A stretch of DNA of 41,690 nt from Acidobacteriota bacterium (GCA_018897435.1 JAHIKI010000085.1:1-41690); one strand, 5' to 3'. Shown: positions 18,236-27,331, counted from the first letter of the stretch. Program-made: numbers and translations. The notes: a model not told the origin generated them from the letters alone.

Positions 18236-18329
18236 TTTTTTCTCCTTTAACTAACTCGAGATTATTTTATAGCATATCAAAAAATAAATTTCAATCACTT
18301 TTTTGTTTTTGTGTCCGCCAGGAGATTTT

Positions 18330-19397
18330 TCAAGGGATTTCAACAATCTGGTAATCGGGGTTGCCGAAGCCGATCTCTCTGGCGTAGTCGATCTGCACGC
18401 GGTGGGGTATGTCGTAGGCAATGGCGGTGAGGGGTTTGCCGGCTCTCTTTTCCACCAGGTCCAGTGAGGCGGCGTCCAAAGCGACCGGGTCGAAAGAGAT
18501 TAGCACGCCGATATCGGGGACGATTTTTTTGTAACCGCCCATGCAATCGCAATCCTTGCTGATGCGGTTCAAAAAATTGATATAAAGGGCTTTGTTTTTT
18601 TTGGACGCAGCCACGCCCCAGGCATGTTCGACGATTTTGCGCTGCAGTTGTTCGTATGTTTCCGACCAGTTGTAGCCGATGGCATCGAAGCGGCAGGCGG
18701 TCAGACATTGGGCGCAGCCGATGCATGTCCGTTTTTCGATCTGGGCGACATTCTCCACCATGGTGATGGCCTGGACCGGGCACCACTTGACGCAGGTGCC
18801 GCAGGAGGTGCATTTTTTCTTCTTTACCGACGGCGTGGCGGTCGAATGCTGGGCCAGCTTGCCGCGCCGGCTGGCACAGCCCATGCCCATGTTTTTCAGG
18901 GCTGCCCCGAAACCAGAAGCCAAATGGCCGGTAAAATGGGATACCACGACCAGGGCTTGGGTCTTGACGATCAGGGAAGCGAGTTTGACTTTCGAGTATA
19001 GCCTGCCCGGGATCGGCACTTCCAGCTCTTCATCACCGGTCAGGCCATCGGCCATGATCAGTGGCAGCCCGGTTTTTTCGAAACCGAACCCGTGGCGCTG
19101 GGCCAATTCAATGTGACTGACGGCCTGATTGCGCATGCCGCTGTACAAGGTGGCGGTATCGGTTAGAAAGGGCAGGGCCCGGCGCTGCTTGACCAGGTCA
19201 CCCATCATCTTGAAATTCAGCGGCCGCACATAGCCTTGCGTTTTTTCCTCGCCGAAATGGGTCTTGAAAGCCACCATGTCGTTGGCCTGGACAAAGGAAA
19301 AAAGGTCGTTGGCCAAAATTGCTTTTTCGAGTTTTATACATACTGACTCATCGCTTTCGTTGTCGACGCCGGGGATGAAATATACTTTTGTCTTCAT
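18330..19397 (-). CDS. DUF362 protein with a 2[4Fe-4S] ferredoxin domain
   Basis: The 355-residue protein has a DUF362 domain on both sides of a ferredoxin insert at about residues 190-245. Two cluster motifs are clear: 'CTSCGTCVKWCP' and 'CIGCAQCLTACRF'. DUF362 parts include 'FKTHFGEEKTQGYVRP' and 'DPVALDAASLDLV'. Members occur widely in anaerobes and are of unknown function, probably electron transfer to an unidentified partner. A TATAAT lies at 19441-19446 (minus), giving a leader of about 37 bases. A nine-codon upstream reading frame ends just before the ATG, which is probably chance. Confidence 0.88.
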   Translation of the reverse strand: MKTKVYFIPGVDNESDESVCIKLEKAILANDLFSFVQANDMVAFKTHFGEEKTQGYVRPLNFKMMGDLVKQRRALPFLTDTATLYSGMRNQAVSHIELAQRHGFGFEKTGLPLIMADGLTGDEELEVPIPGRLYSKVKLASLIVKTQALVVVSHFTGHLASGFGAALKNMGMGCASRRGKLAQHSTATPSVKKKKCTSCGTCVKWCPVQAITMVENVAQIEKRTCIGCAQCLTACRFDAIGYNWSETYEQLQRKIVEHAWGVAASKKNKALYINFLNRISKDCDCMGGYKKIVPDIGVLISFDPVALDAASLDLVEKRAGKPLTAIAYDIPHRVQIDYAREIGFGNPDYQIVEIP

Positions 19398-19492
19398 TTT
19401 CTATTTCCATTCAAGCAATTTTGATGTCATTTAATATAGAATTATAGGCCATTTTCGATTGATTTATTCCTTTCCCTGGGACCACTGATCTG

Positions 19493-19504
19493 CTCATATA
19501 TGAG
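19493..19504. promoter_or_regulatory. 12-bp perfect palindrome in the DUF362/HU divergent region
   Basis: CTCATATATGAG is a perfect palindrome about 46 bases upstream of the DUF362 -10 and about 100 bases upstream of the HU promoter. Its size suits a dimeric repressor operator. No regulator is assigned. The rest of the 260-base intergenic region holds the two promoters and nothing else recognised. Confidence 0.4.
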
Positions 19505-19606
19505 AAATGTAACCATTCAGGGTGAAAAAGTCAATTCCACAGGGAAAATTTTTTAAACTCTTTTTTTAACCAGCACGGCCAAAACGCTTGAAAAGGTCAA
19601 TAATAC

Positions 19607-19635
19607 TTGACTTTTTATTTTCCGTATGTTAAATC
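19607..19635 (+). promoter_or_regulatory. Promoter of the HU-dprA-topA operon
   Basis: TTGACT (19607-19612), 17 bases, then TAAATC (19630-19635) with an upstream TGT that makes an extended -10. A perfect AGGAGG (19647-19652) follows, five bases before the HU-like ATG at 19658. It appears to drive the long overlapping operon to 28531. Confidence 0.7.
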
Positions 19636-19657
19636 TTATCACAAGTAGGAGGTCGAC

Positions 19658-19939
19658 ATGAATAAAAAATATCTGGCCGAGGATATAGCCAAGAGAATAT
19701 CCATTAAAAAATACGAGGCCTACAACTTTATTGACCTATTCATCGAAGTCGCCTTGGAAAATCTCGGGAAAGGGCGCAAACTCGTGCTTTCCAAATTTGG
19801 CACCCTGATCATTAAAAAGAAGAATAAAAAGCGGGTGATCAATCCCATCAATCGCCAGCCTATGATCATTCCTCCCACCAAGATCGTGAAATTCATCCCT
19901 TCGGAGAACTTGAAAAAAAAGTTCGAGGGAAATGGCTGA
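19658..19939 (+). CDS. HU/IHF-family DNA-binding protein
   Basis: The 93-residue protein is a full-length HU/IHF fold. The N-terminal helices read 'YLAEDIAKRISIKKYEAYNF', and the core contains 'GKGRKLVLSKFGTLIIKKK'. The DNA-bending arm has 'RVINPINRQPMIIPPTKIVKF', shortened here as NPINRQPMIIPPTKIVKF, with the proline that intercalates in HU and IHF. It is unusually lysine-rich. HU and IHF wrap or bend DNA in the nucleoid. The gene is first in the operon and its last eight bases overlap dprA. Confidence 0.9.
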   Translation: MNKKYLAEDIAKRISIKKYEAYNFIDLFIEVALENLGKGRKLVLSKFGTLIIKKKNKKRVINPINRQPMIIPPTKIVKFIPSENLKKKFEGNG

Positions 19940-21020
19940 CTTCAATGAAGAGCAGTTAAAAAGGATTTCTTTTCACCTGCTGACCGTTAACAATCCCAAG
20001 GCCAGACAGCATCTGCTGAGAAACAAGGTCAAGACAGAAGATTTTTTTTGCCTGGGACCGCGGCAACTTGAATTGACCGGTCTGCTTCCGGCCGAGATCA
20101 AGGTTGTGCGCGAGAAAAACTGGACAGCCGCTGAAAATGAAGTGGCCCGATCGAAAGCCAACCTCATCCAGATCATTTTCAGCGAAGACAGGGATTATCC
20201 GCCGCTGCTGAAAGAAATATTTGACCCGCCTGATTTCATTTATTTTACCGGCAACCGGGAAATTTTAACAAAAACCAAATTGGCCGTAGTAGGATCACGT
20301 CGGGGCAGCAACTACGGCCAATCTGTCATAAACCGCATCCTGCCCGAATGCATCCGGGCCGGTCTGGTGATTGTCTCAGGCATGGCCTATGGGATCGATT
20401 CCATGGCCCATCGGGCGGCGATCCGCGAAAACGGCACCACTATCGGCGTTAATGCCGGCGGACTGCTGCATTTGAATCCCCCCGGCAACAGCGGCCTGAT
20501 CAAAAAGATCATCGATCACGGCGGCATCATCAGTGAATTTCCGCTGGATGTGGTCCCGCGTCCTTTTCTTTTTCCTGTTCGCAACCGGGTCATCGCCGGG
20601 ATTTCCAAGGCGGTGCTGGTCATTGAAGCGGCCCTACGCAGCGGTTCACTGATCACGGCCAGGCTGGCCATTGACCAAAACCGTGACGTCATGGCTGTTC
20701 CGGGCAATATTGACCAGCCTTTGAGCCAGGGGACGAACTATCTGCTGCAGCAGGGCGCCAAATTGATCGCCAGTGCTTCCGATCTGCTGGAAGAATTTGG
20801 ATTGGAGGTGGCGACGCCGGCCAAACGGGAGCTGGTTTTGTCGGTCAAAGAAAAAAAAATACTTGACTTGTGCGGGGAGAATGAGGTAAAAGGGTTCGAT
20901 TTTCTGGTTGAAGCACTTGATCTGTCAACTGCTGAAATTGTTTCGCTTTTGATGGGTTTGATTTTAAAGAACCTGATAGCGGAAGAAGCGGATGGTTACC
21001 GAAGGATAAATTATGCCTAA
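19932..21020 (+). CDS. dprA: DNA processing protein DprA
   Basis: DprA (Smf) loads RecA on incoming single-stranded DNA during natural transformation. The 362-residue protein has an N-terminal SAM-like helical region (1-75), the Rossmann core with 'VVGSRRGSNYGQSV', 'VSGMAYGIDSMAHRAA', 'FPVRNRVIAGIS' and 'EAALRSGSLITARLA', and a C-terminal winged helix (about 295-360). The usual 'G..YP..N' loop after the SGMA segment is altered to 'GGLLHLNPPGNSGL'. The ATG overlaps the HU-like gene and the end overlaps topA by eight bases. Other competence genes are not in the window. Confidence 0.93.
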   Translation: MADFNEEQLKRISFHLLTVNNPKARQHLLRNKVKTEDFFCLGPRQLELTGLLPAEIKVVREKNWTAAENEVARSKANLIQIIFSEDRDYPPLLKEIFDPPDFIYFTGNREILTKTKLAVVGSRRGSNYGQSVINRILPECIRAGLVIVSGMAYGIDSMAHRAAIRENGTTIGVNAGGLLHLNPPGNSGLIKKIIDHGGIISEFPLDVVPRPFLFPVRNRVIAGISKAVLVIEAALRSGSLITARLAIDQNRDVMAVPGNIDQPLSQGTNYLLQQGAKLIASASDLLEEFGLEVATPAKRELVLSVKEKKILDLCGENEVKGFDFLVEALDLSTAEIVSLLMGLILKNLIAEEADGYRRINYA

Positions 21021-23106
21021 AAAAACATTGGTGATTGTCGAATCTCCGGCCAAGTCACACACGATTTCCAAATATCTGGGCGACGACTTTGTGATCAGTT
21101 CCTCGATGGGACATATCCGTGACCTGCCGGCCGCTGTCTTGGGAATTGATCTGAAAAACAACTACAAACCCTGCTACGAGGAGCTGCCCGGGAAAGCCCA
21201 GGTGATCAAGGAGTTGCGCAAGCAGGCTCGGAAGGCGGCTAAAATTTTTCTAGCCTCCGATCCCGACCGTGAAGGTGAAGCTATTGCTTTCCATTTGCAG
21301 CAGATTCTGCAAACGGAAAACCAACATATTTTTCGCGTGCTTTTCAATGAGATCACCCGCCAGTCAATATTGGCGGCGGTAGAAAAACCGCTGCCCATTG
21401 ACGGGCACAAAGTCGATTCCCAACAGATGCGCCGTCTGCTGGATCGTTTGGCCGGGTACAAGATCAGTCCGGTGCTGCAGAGAAAGATCGGCGGGCCGCT
21501 TTCGGCCGGCCGCGTGCAATCCGTAGCCCTGAAACTTATCGTGGAAAGGGAAAAGGAGATCAGGGCTTTCGTTTCCAAAGAGTTTTGGACCATTGCCGTG
21601 GAATTGCTGGGTTCGCGAAAACCATCGTTCATGAGCAAGCTGGAAAAATTCAAAGGCAAGAATATCAAGATCGCCGATAAAAGCAGCTGTGATCAGGTGC
21701 TGAGCGAATTGAAACTGAACGATTACATCCTGGAGCGCATGCAGAAAAAGCTGAAAAAGCGCAAGGCGCCTCCGCCCCTGATCACTTCCACCCTGCAGCA
21801 GGAAGCTTTTCGCCGCTTCAAATTCCCGGTGAAAAAAACCATGCAGCTGGCGCAGCAGCTTTACGAAGGCCTGAATATCCATGGCGGCGAAGCCAGCGGA
21901 TTGATTACCTACATGCGCACTGACTCATTCCGCGTTTCCGACCAGGCCCGCGACCAAGCGCGCGAATACATAGCGGCCGGTTTGGGGAAAGAATATTGCC
22001 CGTCCACCCCCAATGTGTTCAAGAGAAAATCAAAGATCCAGGATGCCCATGAATGCATCCGGCCCACATTCCCTTTTCATGCCCCAGATGATATCAAGAC
22101 CGATCTGAATCCAGGCCAGTTGAAGATCTATCAGCTGATCTGGGAGAGGTTTTTTGCTTCGCAGATGGCCGATGCGGAGATCGAAGAGACCCAGTTAGAT
22201 ATCAAAAACGGGTTGTACTTGTTTGTCTGCAAAGGCGAGATCGTAAAATTCAAGGGTTTTTATGTTATGCTGAAAAACGATAATGAGCAGACGATCCTTC
22301 CGCAGTTACAGGAAAAAGAGATCCTGCAGCTGCTGAAGATCGATGATAAACAGAATTTCACCAAGCCCCCGGCCCGTTTCAGCGAAGCGTCATTGGTAAA
22401 GGTGCTCGAGGAAAAAGGCATCGGCCGCCCTTCTACCTACGCCAAGATCATCGAAACCCTGAATAAACGGGAATACGTCTATAACGAAGAAAAGAGATTC
22501 GTGCCCACCGATCTGGGCATCAATGTGGTCGAATACCTGGAAGAGAATTTTCAGGATATCATGAACTACAATTTTACCGCCGACCTGGAGAAAGAGCTAG
22601 ATCTGGTCGCCGAAGGCAAACTCGACTGGGTGACAGGGATCGACCAATTCTATAAAAAACTGGCGGTCGATCTGGAAAAAGTCAAAGGCGCAAAAAAAGT
22701 GGAAATGCTGACCGGCGGCAAATGCCCCGACTGCGGCGGCGACCTGGTCAAAAAATATTCCCTGAAAACCAGGGGCTGGTTCGTGGGCTGTTCCAACTAT
22801 CCGCAATGCAGGTATACCGAGCGGGTCACGTTGAACAATGAAAGGATCAGCAAAGACGAAATACTGGAAAAACTGTGTCCCCTATGCGGCAAGCCCCTGA
22901 TCAAGAGATATTCCCCCAAGACCAGGCAATATTTTATCGGCTGTTCCGGTTTTCCCGCCTGCAAGCATATCGAAAAAAGCGAGGAAGAATTGGGTGCTTG
23001 CCCGCAGTGCAGCAAACCCTTGACCAAGAGATTTTCCCGCAAGACGCGCCGCTATTTTGTCGGCTGTACAGGGTATCCTGAATGCAAATTCATACAAAAA
23101 GGGTGA
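21013..23106 (+). CDS. topA: DNA topoisomerase I (type IA)
   Basis: TopA relaxes negative supercoils by cutting one strand and holding it through a 5'-phosphotyrosine. The 697-residue protein begins with the Toprim domain ('LVIVESPAKSHTISKYLG', later 'ASDPDREGEAIAFHL'). The active-site segment is 'GLITYMRTDSFR' with Tyr300. 'SAGRVQSVALKLIVERE' and 'GIGRPSTYAKIIETL' are also typical. The C-terminus carries three four-Cys zinc ribbons from about residue 571 to 694, each with a 'FVGC' or 'FIGC' core. It overlaps dprA at its start and trmFO at its end. Somewhat shorter than the E. coli enzyme. Confidence 0.97.
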   Translation: MPKKTLVIVESPAKSHTISKYLGDDFVISSSMGHIRDLPAAVLGIDLKNNYKPCYEELPGKAQVIKELRKQARKAAKIFLASDPDREGEAIAFHLQQILQTENQHIFRVLFNEITRQSILAAVEKPLPIDGHKVDSQQMRRLLDRLAGYKISPVLQRKIGGPLSAGRVQSVALKLIVEREKEIRAFVSKEFWTIAVELLGSRKPSFMSKLEKFKGKNIKIADKSSCDQVLSELKLNDYILERMQKKLKKRKAPPPLITSTLQQEAFRRFKFPVKKTMQLAQQLYEGLNIHGGEASGLITYMRTDSFRVSDQARDQAREYIAAGLGKEYCPSTPNVFKRKSKIQDAHECIRPTFPFHAPDDIKTDLNPGQLKIYQLIWERFFASQMADAEIEETQLDIKNGLYLFVCKGEIVKFKGFYVMLKNDNEQTILPQLQEKEILQLLKIDDKQNFTKPPARFSEASLVKVLEEKGIGRPSTYAKIIETLNKREYVYNEEKRFVPTDLGINVVEYLEENFQDIMNYNFTADLEKELDLVAEGKLDWVTGIDQFYKKLAVDLEKVKGAKKVEMLTGGKCPDCGGDLVKKYSLKTRGWFVGCSNYPQCRYTERVTLNNERISKDEILEKLCPLCGKPLIKRYSPKTRQYFIGCSGFPACKHIEKSEEELGACPQCSKPLTKRFSRKTRRYFVGCTGYPECKFIQKG

Positions 23107-24410
23107 GAAAAAGAGTCACGATTATCGGTGGCGGACTAGCCGGGGCGGAAGCTGCCTATCAGACAGCCAAAAGCGGCATGGATGTCGATCTGTACGAGAT
23201 GCGGCCGCAGGTGATGACCGAAGCCCACGGTGGCGATTCCCTGGCTGAGATGGTATGCTCCAATTCGCTGGGTTCCGAGGAGATCACTTCCGCTTCCGGA
23301 CTGTTGAAGCGGGAAATGAAAATGCTCGATTCCTTTTTTTTGCGCAGCGCTGAAAAAGCCAGGGTTCCGGCCGGAAGCAGCCTTGCGGTCGACCGGCTGC
23401 AATTGGCTGCAAACATTACAGCTGAACTGGAATCCATGCCCGGGATCCGTATCATCCGCCAGGAAATCCGGGAAATCCCGGTCGCAGACATGCCTTTGAT
23501 CATTGCCAGCGGGCCGCTGACCAGTCCTGCTTTCGCCCAGGCCCTTTCCGGTTTGACCATGCGCAAAAACCTCTACTTTTTTGACGCCACTTGCCCGCTG
23601 ATCCGGGCCGAAAGCATTGATTTTTCAAAATTGTTTGCCGCTTGCCGCTACGATAAAGGGGAAGCCGATTTTTTGAATATTCCCCTGGATCAGGTGCAAT
23701 ACGAATCGTTGGTCAAGAGCATGGTCGAAGCCGAACCTGAACAGGCCAGGGACTTTGAAAAAGAAATTTTTTTTGACGCCTGCCTGCCACTGGAAGAAAT
23801 CGCTCGGCGTGGACCGCAATCGCTGGCCTTTGGACCGTTGAAACCGGTCGGCCTGGTCGATCCCCGCTCCCAACGTCGCCCCCACGCTGTTGTGCAACTC
23901 CGCCAAGATGATCTAAAAAAAAATTTCTTTCAACTGGTCGGATTTCAGACGCGTTTGAAGCATGGAGACCAGAAGCGGATCTTCCGCACTCTGCCCGGGT
24001 TGGAAAACGCCGAGTTTGAGCGTTTTGGTCGCATGCATCGCAACACCTATATCAATGCCCCGCTGATCATCAATCAATTTTCCCAGTGTAAAAAAAACAG
24101 CCGCATCTATTTTGCCGGCCAGATCTCCGGAGTGGAAGGCTATGTGGAGTCGGTCGCCTCCGGATTGCTCTGCGGCCTTTTTGCGAGTCGGGAAAAGCCC
24201 TGCAACCCACTCCCGGAAACTACGGCTATCGGCTCGCTGCTTGCTTATATCGCCAATGCCGGCTGGCAGGATTTCCGGCCCAGCAAATTCACTTTTGGCT
24301 TGCTGGCGGACAGCGGGGTGGAATGCTGCGACAAGAAAAGAAAAAAAGAGTTGAAAGCCGAAAGAGCCTGTGAGGCGCTGGAACAATGGATAAAGAAATT
24401 CGCCATCTGA
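23103..24410 (+). CDS. trmFO: tRNA (uracil-54-C5)-methyltransferase, folate/FAD-dependent
   Basis: TrmFO makes ribothymidine at position 54 of tRNA using methylenetetrahydrofolate and FADH2. The roughly 435-residue protein has the dinucleotide motif 'VTIIGGGLAGAEAAYQ', then 'YEMRP', 'EMVCSNSLGSEE' and 'YINAPLIINQF', all typical. The 'AGQISGVEGYVESVASG' segment is the family's C-terminal FAD contact. I favour the GTG at 23103, which overlaps the topA stop as GTGA. An in-frame ATG at 23082 would add seven residues. Neither has a strong Shine-Dalgarno. The end overlaps the recombinase gene by 25 bases. Confidence 0.94.
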   Translation: MRKRVTIIGGGLAGAEAAYQTAKSGMDVDLYEMRPQVMTEAHGGDSLAEMVCSNSLGSEEITSASGLLKREMKMLDSFFLRSAEKARVPAGSSLAVDRLQLAANITAELESMPGIRIIRQEIREIPVADMPLIIASGPLTSPAFAQALSGLTMRKNLYFFDATCPLIRAESIDFSKLFAACRYDKGEADFLNIPLDQVQYESLVKSMVEAEPEQARDFEKEIFFDACLPLEEIARRGPQSLAFGPLKPVGLVDPRSQRRPHAVVQLRQDDLKKNFFQLVGFQTRLKHGDQKRIFRTLPGLENAEFERFGRMHRNTYINAPLIINQFSQCKKNSRIYFAGQISGVEGYVESVASGLLCGLFASREKPCNPLPETTAIGSLLAYIANAGWQDFRPSKFTFGLLADSGVECCDKKRKKELKAERACEALEQWIKKFAI

Positions 24411-25273
24411 ATAATTATATTGGTTATTTGCGTGAAATAAAAAAGTTTTCCGCCAACACGCTCAAGGCCTACGCTATCGATATCCGGCAGTTCTGTGTTT
24501 ATTTTTCGGAACAAAGGTTACCGGTTAGCAAAAACAATATCCGCGACTTCATTGCCCATCTTTATTTGAAAAGCAAAAACAAGGCTACCGTGGCACGGAA
24601 AATATACGCCGTTAAATCTTACTACGGCTATTTGGTGAAAACCGGGATTCAGACCCACAATCCTTTCGATGGTATCGGCACGCCGAAACTGGATAAAAAA
24701 ATTCCCCAGATCCTGACCGAAAGCGAAATGCAGCAATTTCTTGACGCTCTGCCCGCGGAAACTTTTTTACAGTTGCGCAACAAGGCCCTCTTTGAGTTCA
24801 TGTATGCGACCGGCCTGCGCATCTCTGAATTGACCGGATTGCAGGCCGATGACGTTCATTTCGCTGAAAGGCTGGTGCGGGTCATGGGCAAGGGTAAAAA
24901 AGAGCGGATCGTCCCTTTTCATGAGCAGGCCGCCGCGGTCATGACCCAATATATCGCGCAACGGCGGGCCGAGTTTTCCGGCCAGGGTGACCGGGTCTTT
25001 GTTAATTACCGGGGCGGACCCCTGAGCCAGCGTTCAGTCGAGCGTATCCTGAAGCAGGTTTATCAAGATCTGACCCATTCCAGCAAGCATGTGCATCCCC
25101 ATTTGCTGCGTCATTCTTTTGCCACCCACTTGCTGCAAAGGGGGGCAAACCTGCGCATCATCCAGGAATTGCTGGGGCATGCCAATTTAGCTACAACCGA
25201 AAAATATACTACTTTGAATTTCAGCGATCTTCTGAACACCTATAAAAAATTTCATCCCCGGAAACAACCATGA
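24386..25273 (+). CDS. xerC: Tyrosine recombinase of the XerC/XerD type
   Basis: XerC/XerD resolves chromosome dimers at dif. The 295-residue length is typical. The N-terminal SAM-like DNA-binding domain spans about 1-90. Catalytic residues are visible: Arg145 in 'ATGLRISEL', Lys in 'GKGKKERIVPF', 'HLLRHSFATHLL', 'LLGHANLATTEKY' with the nucleophile Tyr274. The topA-trmFO-xer order is the standard chromosomal arrangement, often followed by hslVU, so this is a housekeeping Xer and not an integrase. Here hslVU is absent and membrane genes follow. Whether it is XerC, XerD or a single XerH-like enzyme is not decided. Confidence 0.9.
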   Translation: MDKEIRHLNNYIGYLREIKKFSANTLKAYAIDIRQFCVYFSEQRLPVSKNNIRDFIAHLYLKSKNKATVARKIYAVKSYYGYLVKTGIQTHNPFDGIGTPKLDKKIPQILTESEMQQFLDALPAETFLQLRNKALFEFMYATGLRISELTGLQADDVHFAERLVRVMGKGKKERIVPFHEQAAAVMTQYIAQRRAEFSGQGDRVFVNYRGGPLSQRSVERILKQVYQDLTHSSKHVHPHLLRHSFATHLLQRGANLRIIQELLGHANLATTEKYTTLNFSDLLNTYKKFHPRKQP

Positions 25274-26220
25274 GCAGGAAGACGGTCTTTTTTCTGTTTA
25301 AATTTGTCATTGGTTTCGGCATGATGCTGTACCTGCTGCTGTATATCGCCCGGCCGCGGGAAATCATCGCAGTTTTCCGCAACGTTTCCTGGTCAATGGT
25401 CGTGCTGGCTTTTTGCCTGCATGTGTTCGGATTATTGTTTTCGGCCCGGCGCTGGAAGCTGATCCTCGATGAAAGGGGCGCTGGTTTCTCTATTTCGCAT
25501 TTGATCCGTTTGCTGCTGGTCGGCTCTTTTTTCAATCTCTTTTTGCCCACACGTTTCGGTGGTGACGTGGTCAGGGTTAGCGATACGCGCCATATCGACC
25601 AGGGGGTGACGGCATCCTTGGCGGTGATCGTCTATGAACGCATGAGTGGCATCGTAGCCTTGTTGGTGCTGGCCATGCTGTCCTCGCTTCTAAAATTGAA
25701 TTTTTTAAAAGAGCTGCCTTTGCTTTATGTCTCGCTCCTGGTCAGCCTGCTGGGAATCATCCTCCTGGTGCTGGCCTGGAAGAAACTCCCGCGCGGATTT
25801 CTGGCTAGGTTCAAATGCCGCCAATCCTGGCTGCGCAAGATCCTGGATAAGTTGGACAAGTTCCATGCCATCCTCCTTGATTTTTTGAACCACCGTTCCT
25901 TATCAAAGAAAGTTTTTTTCTGGGCGCTGCTGCTGCAGCTCAACGTGGTGCTTCATTATTATTTGATCGGCCAGGCATTGAAGCTGAGCAGGATCCCTTT
26001 ACTGGATTATTTTTTTTCCATTCCCCTCATGCTGTTCCTACTGTCTTTTCCGGTTTCGATCAATGGTATCGGTGTCCGGGACCTGTTCTTGATCCAGCTT
26101 TTCACGTATTACGGCTACCCGGCTCAAATGGCGATCGCTTTTTCCTTGCTGGATGTGGCCTTCAACCTGTTGCTGGGCATCGGCGGTGGTTTGATCTACG
26201 TTTTTCGCAAAAATGAATAA
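25270..26220 (+). CDS. Lysylphosphatidylglycerol synthase-type transmembrane protein (UPF0104)
   Basis: The 316-residue inner-membrane protein has about eight helices and the family signatures 'SARRWKLILDERG', 'FFNLFLPTRFGGDVVRV' and 'FPVSINGIGVRDLF'. It belongs to the flippase-like domain found in MprF and AglD relatives. It lacks the cytosolic aminoacyl-transfer domain, so it is likely a lipid or glycolipid flippase-like protein and not an LPG synthase. The start ATG overlaps the recombinase stop (ATGA), and the end overlaps the next gene by eight bases, which fixes its place inside the operon. Confidence 0.85.
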   Translation: MSRKTVFFLFKFVIGFGMMLYLLLYIARPREIIAVFRNVSWSMVVLAFCLHVFGLLFSARRWKLILDERGAGFSISHLIRLLLVGSFFNLFLPTRFGGDVVRVSDTRHIDQGVTASLAVIVYERMSGIVALLVLAMLSSLLKLNFLKELPLLYVSLLVSLLGIILLVLAWKKLPRGFLARFKCRQSWLRKILDKLDKFHAILLDFLNHRSLSKKVFFWALLLQLNVVLHYYLIGQALKLSRIPLLDYFFSIPLMLFLLSFPVSINGIGVRDLFLIQLFTYYGYPAQMAIAFSLLDVAFNLLLGIGGGLIYVFRKNE

Positions 26221-27325
26221 AAAACTCATACCACTCTTTACCGCCCTGCTCCTGCTGTTTGCCAGCAGCCAGGAAAAACTCCGTGTAATCAATCTCCGCA
26301 TCGAGGAGATCTCGGCCAAGCTCCTGGCCTGCAAACAGGACAAATCCTCTATTCTTAATGACATTTACGCTTTGGAGCTGCAGACGGAATCGGCCGTCAT
26401 TGAATTGAACAAAGTCGGTTTGCTTATGGCCGACACCCGGGCGCAGATCGCCCGCAAGCAAAAAGAAGAAGAGAGCCTTAAGGCCAAGATCCGCTCCTCG
26501 CAGGACAATGTCAGGCGCATTCTGCGGGTTCTTTACAAAATCGGAGAATTGGGTTACGTGAAACTTTTCATCAATATCGGCAATTTCGATCAGCTCTTCC
26601 GCAACTACCATTTGATCGTTTCCCTGATGGATGAGAGGGTCATGGTCATAAGGGAAATCCGCCAGGGTATCATGAAGCTGCAAAAAATCAAAGCTGAATT
26701 GCAGGTAGAATTTGACCGCCAAAACAGCTTGAGAAAAGAGCAGTCCGGCAAGTTGTCGCGATTGCAGGGCCTGAAACAGGAGAAGCTGGAATTGATCGCT
26801 AAGATCAACCGTCAACGGGATTTCAATGTCCGTTTGCTGGAAGAATTGAAAAGTGAAGGGGAAAACCTGACCCGGTTCCTTGATCAGAAGCAGACGGTGA
26901 TCGTGACCGATCCGGTTGATTTCAAGCTTTTGCAGGGCAAATTGGCCTGGCCGCTGCCCGGGAGCATCATTTCCAGTTTCGGGAAAAAAAAGAGCGCCCA
27001 CTTCAACACCTATACCATAAACAACGGTATTGAAATTAAGCCGGTTTTATCCGATGAGATCAAGGCGATCGGGGCAGGGGAGATCATTTTTTGTGATTAC
27101 TTCAAGGGCTATGGCAACTTGCTCATCATTCAGCATGCGGGGAATTTCCATACCCTTTACGGACACTGCGACAGTTTTCAAAAAAAATTGGGTGACCGTG
27201 TGCAGGCCGGTGAAGTGATCGCCCTGGCCGGCAATTCCGGCAGCCTTTACGGCAAATCTCTTTATTTTGAGATCAGGCAAAAACTGAAACCCCTGGATCC
27301 CTTGCTCTGGTTGAGCAAAAGGTGA
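26213..27325 (+). CDS. EnvC-like protein: coiled coil plus degenerate LytM/M23 domain
   Basis: The 370-residue protein has a signal peptide (MNKKLIPLFTALLLLFASS), long coiled coils at about 22-225 and a C-terminal LytM domain (about 245-370). Four of the five zinc or catalytic positions of active LytM are lost: the HxGxD motif reads Asn270-x-Gly-x-Glu274, and the final HxH reads Ser349-Leu-Tyr351. Only His318 in 'LYGHCDSF' remains. EnvC and NlpD have this kind of dead domain and activate amidases that split septal murein. The next gene is YibQ-like, as in the E. coli envC-yibQ order. It is therefore probably an amidase activator and not a peptidase. Confidence 0.85.
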   Translation: MNKKLIPLFTALLLLFASSQEKLRVINLRIEEISAKLLACKQDKSSILNDIYALELQTESAVIELNKVGLLMADTRAQIARKQKEEESLKAKIRSSQDNVRRILRVLYKIGELGYVKLFINIGNFDQLFRNYHLIVSLMDERVMVIREIRQGIMKLQKIKAELQVEFDRQNSLRKEQSGKLSRLQGLKQEKLELIAKINRQRDFNVRLLEELKSEGENLTRFLDQKQTVIVTDPVDFKLLQGKLAWPLPGSIISSFGKKKSAHFNTYTINNGIEIKPVLSDEIKAIGAGEIIFCDYFKGYGNLLIIQHAGNFHTLYGHCDSFQKKLGDRVQAGEVIALAGNSGSLYGKSLYFEIRQKLKPLDPLLWLSKR

Positions 27326-27331
27326 TAGAAT
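27302..27331 (+). promoter_or_regulatory. Possible internal promoter for the YibQ-like gene
   Basis: TTGCTC (27302-27307), 18 bases, then TAGAAT (27326-27331), which is preceded by TGA as an extended -10. The hexamer ends six bases before an in-frame TTG (27338) and 18 before the ATG at 27350. It lies at the very end of the EnvC-like gene. Confidence 0.35.

Noticed and set aside
19401-19430. Nine-codon upstream frame (MTSKLLEWK) just before the DUF362 ATG
   Set aside because: No ribosome site, no regulatory amino-acid run and no paired hairpins; not enough to claim a leader peptide.
24386-25273. The tyrosine recombinase as a phage or integron integrase
   Set aside because: It lies between trmFO and envelope genes in a housekeeping operon, has normal XerC/D length and no attachment-site repeats nearby.
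26162-27001. 279-codon open frame on the minus strand
   Set aside because: It is opposite the UPF0104 and EnvC-like genes, which have clear domains and overlapping operon starts. Its peptide is Gln/Phe-rich shadow sequence.
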